A stretch of 64,000 nucleotides of DNA, taken from Mixophyes australis. Taxonomy: Eukaryota > Chordata > Amphibia > Anura > Limnodynastidae. Location of the stretch: the NCBI GenBank assembly GCA_036250195.1, contig JAVHZZ010000012.1:93190955-93254954 (forward strand), read 5' to 3'. The notes below the pieces were generated by a model that worked only from the letters and a program-made list of their open reading frames with translations, ran no database searches and was not told the origin of the DNA. The translations under genes and the position numbers were made by a program. Below are positions 33,401-45,400 of the stretch, in pieces; position 1 is the first letter of the stretch, and each line of letters starts with the position of its first letter.

Positions 33401-36400
33401 ATATCAGTAGGGATCGTAGCTCCATCACTGGCTGCATCCTCCTGAGCTTCTCACCATATCAGTAGGGATCGTAGCTCCATCACTGGCTGCATCCTCCTGA
33501 GCTTCTCTCCATATCAGTAGGGATCGTAGCTCCATCACTGGCTGCATCCTCCTGAGCTTCTCTCCATATCAGTAGGGATCGTAGCTCCCTTACTGACTGC
33601 ATCCTCCTGAGCTTCTCACCATATCAGTAGGGATCGTAGCTCCCTTACTGACTGCATCCTCCTGAGCTTCTCACCATATCAGTAGGGATCGTAGCTCCAT
33701 CACTGGCTGCATCCTCCTGAGCTTCTCACCGTATCAGTAGGGATCGTAGCTCCATCACTGGCTGCATCCTCCTCAGCTTCTCACCATATCAGTAGGGATC
33801 ATAGCTCCCTCACTGGCTGCATCCTCCTGAGCTTCTCACCATATCAGTAGGGATCATAGCTCCATCACTGGCTGCATCCTCCTGAGCTTCTCACCATAGC
33901 AGTAGGGATCGTAGCTCCATCACTGGCTGCATCCTCCTGAGCTTCTCACCATATCAGTAGGGATCGTAGCTCCCTCACTGGCTGCATCCTCCTGAGCTTC
34001 TCTCCATATCAGTAGGGATCGTAGCTCCCTCACTGACTGCATCCTCCTGAGCTTCTCACCATATCAGTAGGGATTGTAGCTCCATCACTGGCTGCATCCT
34101 CCTGAGCTTCTCACCATATCAGTAGGGATCGTAGCTCCCTCACTGGCTGCATCCTCCTGAGCTTCTCTCCATATCAGTAGGGATCGTAGCTCCCTCACTG
34201 GCTGCATCCTCCTGAGCTTCTCTCCATATCAGTAGGGATTGTAGCTCCCTCACTGGCTGCATCCTCCTGAGCTTCTCTCCATATCAGTAGGGATCGTAGC
34301 TCCCTCACTGACTGCATCCTCCTGAGCGTCTCACCATATCAGTAGGGATCGTAGCTCCATCATTGGCTGCATCCTCCTGAACTTCTCTCCATATCAGTAG
34401 GGATCGTAGTTGCATCACTGGCTGCATCCTCTAGTGCTTATCACTATATCAGTAGGGATCATAGCCCCATCACTCGCTGCATCCTCCTGAGCTTCTCTCC
34501 ATATCAGTAGGGATCGTAGTTGCATCACTGGCTGCATCCTCTAGTGCTTATCACTATATCAGTAGGGATCGCAGCACCCTCACTGGCTGCATCCTCCTGA
34601 GCTTCTCACCATATCAGTAGGGATCGCAGCACCCTCACTGGCTGCATCCTCCTGAGCTTCTCACCATATCAGTAGGGATTGTAGCTCCATCACTGGCTGC
34701 ATCCTCCTGAGCTTCTCTCCATATCAGTAGGGATTGTAGCTCCATCACTGGCTGCATCCTCCTGAGCTTCTCTCCATATCAGTAGGGATCGTAGCTCCAT
34801 CACTGACTGCATCCTCCTGAGCTTCTCTCCATATCAGTAGGGATTGTAGCTCCATCACTGGCTGCATCCTCCTGAGCTTCTCTCCATATCAGTAGGGATC
34901 GTAGCTCCCTCACTGACTGCATCCTCCTGAGCTTCTCTCCATATCAGTAGGGATCGTAGCTCCATCACTGGCTGCATCCTCCTGAGCTTCTCTCCATATC
35001 AGTAGGGATCGTAGCTCCATCACTGGCTGCATCCTCCTGAGCTTCTCTCCATATCAGTAGGGATCGTAGCTCCCTCACTGACTGCATCCTCCTGAGCTTC
35101 TCACCATATCAGTAGGGATCGTAGCTCCATCACTGACTGCATCCTCCTGAGCTTCTCACCATATCAGTAGGGATCGTAGCTCAATCACTGGCTGCATCCT
35201 CCTGAGCTTCTCTCCATATCAGTAGGGATCGTAGCTCAATCACTGGCTGCATCCTCCTGAGCTTCTCTCCATATCAGTAGGGATCGTAGCTCCATCACTG
35301 GCTGCATCCTCCTGAGCTTCTCTCCATATCAGTAGGGATTGTAGCTCCATCACTGGCTGCATCCTCCTGAGCTTCTCTCCATATCAGTAGGGATCGTAGC
35401 TCCCTCACTGACTGCATCCTCCTGAGCTTCTCACCATATCAGTAGGGATCGTAGCTCCATCACTGGCTGCATCCTCCGTAGCTTCTCATCATACCAGTAG
35501 GGATCGTAACTTCTCCCCAGGTCACTACGCAGCAAGCTGTGGGCTTCTTACAGCTCATTGGCTGTAGGGTTAATAGCTCCACCTTCTTTATTAGTGGGGG
35601 TGGGGCTGAAACTTAAAGGGACACTGTACCTATATTAGTAATATATATATAATACTGGTAGGACCTTTAGGTTATATATTATTATTATTATCGTTTATTT
35701 GTAAGGCGCCACAAGGTTTCCGCAGTGCCGCACACAGTACGAACAGACTATACAGGGTAAAACAGTACAGAACAATACCACAAAGTACCAGTACTCCAGA
35801 AACTCCAGGCAGGTAGATACTGTAGAGACGGAGCAGAAGAACAGGTATGGAGACAGGAGGGGGGGGGGGGGGCCCTGCTCATACGAGCTTACATCCTAAG
35901 GGAGGGTAAACAGAATCAGGTACATAAGGGAGCCAGTGAAGCAAAGGGGAGAGAGAAAGGGGGCAGGGGAGAACCAGAAGAGGTGAGGGGTTAAGTGGAT
36001 GGTTGGTAGGCCTTAAGGAACAGGTAAGTTTTAAGTGCCCGCTTGAAGGAGCACAGATTTTGTGACAGACGGATGGAGCGAGGGAGATCGTTCCAGTGAA
36101 GGGGGGCAGCGCGGGAGAAGTCTTGGATTCTGGAGTGGGAAGAGGTGATCAGAGCATATATATATAACGCCGGTAGGATCTATAGGTTATAGATAACGCC
36201 GGTAGGACCAATAGGTTATAGATAACGCCGGTAGGACCTATAGGTTATAGATAACGCAGGTAAGACCTATAGGTTATAGATAACGTCGGTAGGACCTATA
36301 GGTTATAGATAACGCTGGTAGAACCTATAGGTTATAGATAACGCCTGTAGAACCTATAGGTTATAGATAATGGCAGTTGGACCTATAGGTTATAGATAAC

Positions 36401-39400
36401 GCCGGTAGGACCTATAGGTTATAGATAACGCCTGTGGGACCTATAGGTTATAGATAACGCCTGTGGGTCCTATAGGTTATATATCACACTGGTAGAACCT
36501 ATAGGTTATATATAACGCCACTAGGACCTACAGGTTATATATAACGCCGGTAGGACCTATAGGGTATAGATAACGTCTGTAGGACCTATAGGTTATAGAT
36601 AACGCTGGTAGAACCTGTAGGTTATATATAACGCCAGTAGGACCTATAGGGTATAGATAACGTCTGTAGGACCTATAGGTTATAGATAACGGTGGTAGAA
36701 CCTATAGGTTATATATAACACCGGTAGGACCTGTAGGGTATAGATAACGTCTGTAGGACCTATAGGTTATAGATAACGCTGGTAGAACCTATAGGTTATA
36801 GATAACGCCGGTAGGACCTATAGGTTTTAGATAACACTGGTAGAACCTATAGGTTATAGATAATGTCGGTAGGACCTATAGGTTATAGATAATGTCGGTA
36901 GGACCTATAGGTTATAGATAATGTCGGTAGGACCTATAGGTTATAGATAACGTCGGTAGGACCTATAGGTTATAGATAACGTCGGTAGGACCTATAGGTT
37001 ATAGATAACGCCGGTAGGACCTATAGGTTATAGATAACGCCGGCAGGACCTATAGGTTATAGATAACGTCGGTAGGACCTATAGGTTATAGATAACGTCG
37101 GTAGGACCTATAGGTTATAGATAACGCCGGCAGGACCTATAGGTTATAGATAATGCCGGCAGGACCTATAGGTTATAGATAACGTCGGTAGGACCTATAG
37201 GTTATAGATAACGTCGGTAGGACCTATAGGTTATAGATAACGCCGGCAGGACCTATAGGTTATAGATAATGCCGGCAGGACCTATAGGTTATAGATAACG
37301 CCAGTAGGACCTATAAGTTATAGATAATGCCAGTAGGAAGTAGGACCTATAAGTTATAGATAACGCTGGTAGGACTTTGGCTGACTAACGCCTGGTTCAG
37401 GATTTATAGGGGATGTGTGAGAAGGTGAGATAATAGGGACTGTTCATTATAGTCTATTTAGTATTGTTATTAACTGTTATATTCCATTTCCGTCTGTCTA
37501 TAAAAGATTTGACTTCCATGCAGCATTGTCTGAATGAGCATTCTGGGCCTGGTAGTTCCTCAGCACCTAGGGAGAGGACCGAATGATGAGAGGGCGTTAC
37601 ATCGCCACCTGCTGGACACACACGGTGCAGCATGTTTGCTTTGGACCGGACCTGTAGAAAGATGGATATAGAGCTGAATTACCACCAGAAAAACAGGGAC
37701 TGTGTAACACTGCGGAGGAGGGTGTAAGCAGGAGGACCAATGAGAAGCCACAATCAGGGACATTGCAGATTCTTATTAGTCCTGCTGCTCACCCCTCCCT
37801 CCTACAACAACTTACAGTTTAATGGACAGTTTAATGGGTCCTATAGCACAGACACAGAGTGTTCCCTGGAGTGGGTCCCGGGGATGGGACGGAGCATCTG
37901 AGATAAATGTAGGGATTAAGTAAGGAAGTGTCAGGAACAGAAAGATGTCTGAATGAGCAGGACACAGAGGTGGTGGAGCCGTAGCATTCAGTCCTCCCCT
38001 AGAAGGGGGATCATTGCCATGATTGGGGTGTACTCTTACCCAGGGTAATCCATATGGATGTCCCAGAGCATAGCGTTGGGATGCGATAATCTCCAAGCTA
38101 TTTAAATGGTGATAAATGTTATATGTAATCACCGCATGTTGAGATCTTGCGGCAATAAGAACATTCTATGCCACTATTCCCGGTGTGATTGGCTGTGGCT
38201 TGTTCTCCGCAGTCATCGACCTACTAACAGCCAGCGAATCCCGGCACATGACCAGTACAGTGGAGAAGATCCGGTCAGAGTTGCTCACCGTCAACGATAT
38301 TTATTTCCTGTCCACGCTTCGGCTTCCCGCCAAGGCCGGCGGAGTCCTTTTTGGCTTCTACTCCAAGAAAGACAACACAAAGTGGCTGGAGGCCTCCATA
38401 GTGGGCAAAGTCAACAAAGGTGAGTAAGCCCTAGTTTAAAGAGCTAGCAATCTAAGTGTTCCAATGAGAGGTCATACTTGGTAATCGGTTATGTCTTCTT
38501 GCAGTCTTGGTGCGTTACATGCGTGAGGACTCCAAGGTCCATTCGGTAAGTTTACAGAACGCGAACCTGTCCGATGGAAACACTCACACAATGATCCTGC
38601 GGGTGAGCGGCCTGCGCGGAGACACCATTACTCTGGAGCTTTATGTGGACTGTAAACAGGTGGACACCAGTCTTGGACTCCCCGAAATGATGATCATCCC
38701 ACAGTTTGAGGTGGAGTCTGGAGAGATCCGTTCAGGACACAAGGCTTATCAGAGAGTGCAGGTACTAGAATAGTGAGCTCACCATGTCCAGAATCACTGT
38801 TATGTTCTGCTTGTGATACATTATGCTCTGTGCATGGGGTAACCCTCAGACCCTCCTGGTCTCTTGTCCCTCCTGGTGTAGGGCTCCGTAGAGTCTATGA
38901 AGTTGATTCTTGGTGGGTCCATGAGCAGAGTCGGAGCTCTGAGTGAATGTCCCTTCCAGGATGATGAGTCCATTCACAATACAGGTACAGGGGGTCTTTG
39001 TGGTACATTTATGGTAAATGTGTCCTCAGTCTTATGTGACTTCTCAGAGTCTCCTCTGGAAAGTCACCTGGGTATAGTGCATTGTGGAAAGGGCACAGTA
39101 ATGGGCGGGGTAAGGCGGGGGCATGATAGATATTAGGAAATGATTGAGAGGACGTGATGGATAATATTCAGGGCACAGGAGAACGTCTGGATAATTGGAC
39201 ATTAGGTGAGGACCATTAAGGTGTGGGAGATGGTTTGGGGGCACAGTATAGACGTAAGAGGACTTGATTTCGGGTGTAGAAGAGAGATCATACTGATACT
39301 GTGACCTCTATAGGCGGCCATAATAGTAGAGGCCAGAGCCAGATCATCTGTTAGGCAACCTGGACTTCCACCTAAGGCTCAGTGGATACTAAAGGGCCCA

Positions 39401-42400
39401 TATTACACTTGCTTGTTTTTATGTGTTTTTTATTATAAATGGTAGAGTATCTTGTCGAGTGCCCCATCAGGTCTTTATCAGGTCACACAGGGGTGATGTG
39501 GAGGTCAGGCAGGGGTGACACGGAGGTCAGGCAGGGGTGATGCGGAGGTCAGGCAGGAGTGATGTGGAGGAAATGCAGGAGTGACGCGGAGGACAGAGAG
39601 GGGTGATGTGGAGGACAGAGAGGGGTGACGCAGAGGTCAGGCAGAGGTGATGCGGAGGACAGGGAGGGATGATGCAGAGGTCAGAGAGGAGTGATGTGGA
39701 GGACAGGGAGGAGTGATGCGGAGGTCAGGCAGGAGTGATGTGGAGGACAGGGGGGAGTGACATAGAGGTCAGTCAGGGGTAATGCGGAGGACAGGGAGGG
39801 ATGATGCGGAGGTCAGGGAGGGGTGATGCGGAGGTCAGGCAGGGGTGATGCGAAGGAAATGCAGGAGTGATGCGGGTAAGAGGGAGGGATGATGAGGAGG
39901 TCAGGCAGGAGTGATGCGGAGGACAGAGAGGGGTGACGCGGAGGACAGAGATGGGTGACGCGGAGGACAGTCAGGGGTGACGCGGAGGTTAGATATGGAT
40001 GACATGGAGGTTAGGCAGGGGTGACGCGGAGGACAAGGAGGGGTGATGCGGAGGTCAGGCAGGAGTGAAGCGGAGGAAATGCAAGAGTGACGCAGAGGAC
40101 AGGCAGGGGTGATGTGGAAGACAAAGAGGGGTGACGCCGAGGACAGGGATGATGCGGAGATCAGGCAGGAGTGATGCGGAGGAAATGCAAGAGTGATGCG
40201 GAGGTCAGGCAGGAGTGATGTGGAGGACAGAGAGAGGTGATGCGGAGGACAGAGAGGGGTGATGCGGAGGACAGAGAGGGGTGATGCGGAGGACAGGGAG
40301 GGATGATGCGGAGGTCAGGGAGGGATGATGCGGAGGTCAGGCAGGAGTGATGTGGAGGACAGAGAGGGGTGACGCGGAGGACAGAGAGGGGTGACGCGGA
40401 GGACAGAGAGGGATGATGCGGAGGTCAGGCAGGGGTGACGCAGAGGACAGAGAAGGGTGACGCGGAGGACAGAGAGGGGTGATGCGGAGGACAGGGAGGG
40501 ATGATGCGGAGGTCAGGGAGGGATGATGCGGAGGTCAGGCAGGAGTGATGTGGAGGACAGAGAGGGGTGACGCGGAGGACAGAGAGGGATGATGCGGAGG
40601 TCAGGCAGGGGTGACGCAGAGGACAGAGAAGGGTGACGCGGAGGACAGAGAGGGGTGACGCGGAGGACAAGGAGGAGTGATGCGGAGGTCAGGCAGGAGT
40701 GATGTGGAGGACAGGGGGGAGTGACGTAGAGGTCAGTCAGGGGTAATGCGGATGACAGGGAGGGATGATGCGGAGGTCAGGGAGGGGTGATGCGGAGGTC
40801 AGGCAGGGGTGATGCGAAGGAAATGCAGGAGTGATGCGGGTAAGAGGGAGGGATGATGAGGAGGTCAGGCAGGAGTGATGTGGAGGACAGAGAGGGGTGA
40901 TGCGGAGGACAGGGAGGGATGATGCGGAGGTCAGGGAGGGATGATGCGGAGGTCAGGCAGGAGTGATGTGGAGGACAGAGAGGGGTGACGCGGAGGACAG
41001 AGAGGGGTGACGCGGAGGACAGAGAGGGATGATGCGGAGGTCAGGCAGGGGTGACGCAGAGGACAGAGAAGGGTGATGCAGAGGTCAGAGAGGAGTGATG
41101 TGGAGGACAGGGAGGAATGATGCGGAGGTCAGGCAGGAGTGATGTGGAGGACAGGGGGGAGTGACGTAGAGGTCAGTCAGGGGTAATGCGGAGGACAGGG
41201 AGGGATGATGCGGAGGTCAGGGAGGGGTGATGCGGAGGTCAGGCAGGGGTGATGCGAAGGAAATGCAGGAGTGATGCGGGTAAGAGGGAGGGATGATGAG
41301 GAGGTCAGGCAGGAGTGATGCGGAGGACAGAGAGGGGTGACGCGGAGGACAGAGATGGGTGACGCGGAGGACAGTCAGGGGTGACGCGGAGGTTAGATAT
41401 GGATGACATGGAGGTTAGGCAGGGGTGACGCGGAGGACAAGGAGGGGTGATGCGGAGGTCAGGCAGGAGTGAAGCGGAGGAAATGCAAGAGTGACGCAGA
41501 GGACAGGCAGGGGTGATGTGGAAGACAAAGAGGGGTGACGCCGAGGACAGGGATGATGCGGAGATCAGGCAGGAGTGATGCGGAGGAAATGCAAGAGTGA
41601 TGCGGAGGTCAGGCAGGAGTGATGTGGAGGACAGAGAGAGGTGATGCGGAGGACAGAGAGGGGTGATGCGGAGGACAGAGAGGGGTGATGCGGAGGACAG
41701 GGAGGGATGATGCGGAGGTCAGGGAGGGATGATGCGGAGGTCAGGCAGGAGTGATGTGGAGGACAGAGAGGGGTGACGCGGAGGACAGAGAGGGGTGACG
41801 CGGAGGACAGAGAGGGATGATGCGGAGGTCAGGCAGGGGTGACGCAGAGGACAGAGAAGGGTGACGCGGAGGACAGAGAGGGGTGACGCGGAGGTCAGGC
41901 AGGAGTGATACGGAGGAAATGCAGGAGTGACGCGGAGGACAGAGATGGGTGACGCAGAGGACAGTCAGGGGTGACGCGGAGGTTAGATATGGATGACATG
42001 GAGGTTAGGCAGGGGTGACACGGAGGACAAGGAGGGGTGATGCGGAGGACAGAGATGGGTGACGCGGAGGACAGTCAGGGGTGACACGGAGGTTAGATAT
42101 GGATGACATGGAGGTTAGGCAGGGGTGACGCGGAGGACAGGGAGGGATGATGCGGAGGTCAGGCAGGAGGAGTGATGTGGAGGACAGGCAGGGGTGATGC
42201 GGAGATCAGGCATTAGTGATGTGGAGGACAGAGAGAGGTGATGCGGAGGACAGAGAGGGGTGATGCGGAGGACAGAGAGGGGTGATGCGGAGGACAGGGA
42301 GGGATGATGCGGAGGACAGGGAGGGATGATGCGGAGGTCAGGGAGGGATGATGCGGAGGTCAGGGAGGGATGATGCGGAGGTCAGGCAAGAGTTATGTGG

Positions 42401-45400
42401 AGGACAGAGAGGGGTGACGTGGAGGACAGAGAGGGGTGACGCGGAGGACAGAGAGGGGTGACGCGGAGGTCAGGCAGGGGTGATGCGGAGGAAATGCAGG
42501 AGTGATGCGGAGGACAGGGAGGGATGATGCGGAGGTCAGGCAGGAGTGATACATAGGAAATGCAGGAGTGACGTGGAGGACAGAGATGGGTGGCGCGGAG
42601 GTCAGGCAGGGGTGATGCGGAGGAAATGCAGGAGTGATGCGGAGGACAGAGATGGGTGACGCGGAGGACAGTCAGGGGTGACGCGGAGGTTAGATATGGA
42701 TGACATGGAGGTTAGGCAGGGGTGACGCGGAGGACAAGGAGGGGTGATACAGAGGAGAGGGAGGGGTGATGTGGAGTAAACGCAGGAGTGATGTGGAGGA
42801 CAGAGAGGGGTGACGCGGAGGACAGGGAGGGATGATGCGGAGGTCAGGCAGGAGTGATGCAGAGGAAATGCAAGAGTGATGCGGAGGTCAGGCAGGAGTG
42901 ATGTTGAGGACAGAGAGAGGTGATGCGGAGGACAGAGAGGGGTGACGCGGAGGACAGGGAGGGATGATGCGGAGGTCAGGCAGGAGTGATGCAGAGGAAA
43001 TGCAAGAGTGATGCGGAGGTCAGGCAGGAGTGATATTGAGGACAGAGAGAGGTGATGCGGAGGACAGAGAGGGGTGATGCGGAGGACAGAGAGGGGTGAT
43101 GCGGAGGACAGGGGGGGATGATGCGGAGGTCAGGGAGGGATGATGCGGAGGTCAGGCAGGAGTGATGTGGAGGACAGAGAGGGGTGACGCGGAAGACAGA
43201 GAGGGGTGACGCGGAGGACAGAGAGGGGTGACGCGGAGGACAGAGAGGGATGATGCGGAGGTCAGGCAGGGGTGACGCAGAGGACAGAGAGGGGTGACGC
43301 GGAAGACAGAGAGGGGTGACGCGGAGGACAGAGAGGGGTGACGCGGAGGACAGAGAGGGATGATGCGGAGGTCAGGCAGGGGTGACGCAGAGGACAGAGA
43401 AGGGTGACGCAGAGGACAGAGATGGGTGACGCAGAGGACAGTCAGGGGTGACGCGGAGGTTAGATATGGATGACATGGAGGTTAGGCAGGGGTGACACGG
43501 AGGACAAGGAGGGGTGATGCGGAGGACAGAGATGGGTGACGCGGAGGACAGTCAGGGGTGACACTGAGGTTAGATATGGATGACATGGAGGTTAGGCAGG
43601 GGTGACGCGGAGGACAGGGAGGGATGATGCGGAGGTCAGGCAGGAGGAGTGATGTGGAGGACAGGCAGGGGTGATGCGGAGATCAGGCAGGAGTGATGTG
43701 GAGGACAGAGAGAGGTGATGCGGAGGACAGAGAGGGGTGATGCGGAGGACAGAGAGGGGTGATGTGGAGGACAGGGAGGGATGATGCGGAGGTCAGGGAG
43801 GGATGATGCGGAGGTCAGGCAGGAGGAGTGATGTGGAGGACAGGCAGGGGTGATGCGGAGATCAGGCAGGAGTGATGTGGAGGACAGAGAGAGGTGATGC
43901 GGAAAACAGAGAGAGGTGATGCGGAGGACAGAGAGGGGTGATGCGGAGGACAGGGAGGGATGATGCGGAGGTCAGGGAGGGATGATGCGGAGGTCAGGGA
44001 GGGATGATGCGGAGGTCAGGCAAGAGTGATGTGGAGGACAGAGAGGGGTGACGCGGAGGACAGAGAGGGGTGACGCGGAGGACAGAGAGGGGTGACGCGG
44101 AGGACAGAGAGGGGTGACGCGGAGGACAGAGAGGGGTGACGCGGAGGTCAGGCAGGGGTGATGCGGAGGTCAGGCAGGGGTGACGCGGAGGACAGAGAAG
44201 GGTGACGCGGAGGACAGAGAGGGGTGACGCGGAGGTCAGGCAAGAGTGATACGGAGGAAATGCAGGAGTGACGCAGAGGACAGAGATGGGTGACGCAGAG
44301 GACAGTCAGGGGTGACGCGGAGGTTAGATATGGATGACATGGAGGTTAGGCAGGGGTGACACAGAGGACAAGGAGGGGTGATGCGGAGGACAGAGATGGG
44401 TGACGCGGAGGACAGTCAGGGGTGACACGGAGGTTAGATATGGATGACATGGAGGTTAGGCAGGGGTGACGCGGAGGACAGGGAGGGATGATGCGGAGGT
44501 CAGGCAGGAGGAGTGATGTGGAGGACAGGCAGGGGTGATGCAGAGATCAGGCAGGAGTGATGTGGAGGACAGAGAGAGGTGATGCGGAGGACAGAGAGGG
44601 GTGATGCGGAGGACAGAGAGGGGTGACGCGAAGGACAGGGAGGGATGATGCGGAGGTCAGGCAGGAGGAGTGATGTGGAGGACAGGCAGGGGTGATGCGG
44701 AGATCAGGCAGGAGGAGTGATGTGGAGGACAGGCAGGGGTGATGCGGAGATCAGGCAGGAGGAGTGATGTGGAGGACAGGCAGGGGTGATGCGGAGGACA
44801 AGGAGGGGTGATGCGGAGGACAGGGAGGGATGATGCGGAGGTCAGGGAGGGATGATGCGGAGGTCAGGGAGGGATGATGCGGAGGTCAGGGAGGGATGAT
44901 GCGGAGGTCAGGCAGGAGGAGTGATGTGGAGGACAGGCAGGGGTGATGCGGAGATCAGGCAGGAGTGATGTGGAGGACAGAGAGAGGTGATGCGGAAAAC
45001 AGAGAGAGGTGATGCGGAGGACAGAGAGGGGTGATGCGGAGGACAGGGAGGGATGATGCGGAGGTCAGGGAGGGATGATGCGGAGGTCAGGGAGGGATGA
45101 TGCGGAGGTCAGGCAAGAGTGATGTGGAGGACAGAGAGGGGTGACGCGGAGGACAGAGAGGGGTGACGCGGAGGACAGAGAGGGGTGACGCGGAGGACAG
45201 AGAGGGGTGACGCGGAGGTCAGGCAGGGGTGATGCGGAGGAAATGCAGGAGTGATGCGGAGGACAGGGAGGGATGATGCGGAGGTCAGGCAGGAGTGATA
45301 CATAGGAAATGCAGGAGTGACGCGGAGGACAGAGATGGGTGACGCGGAGGTCAGGCAGGGGTGATGCGGAGGAAATGCAGGAGTGATGCGGAGGACAGAG

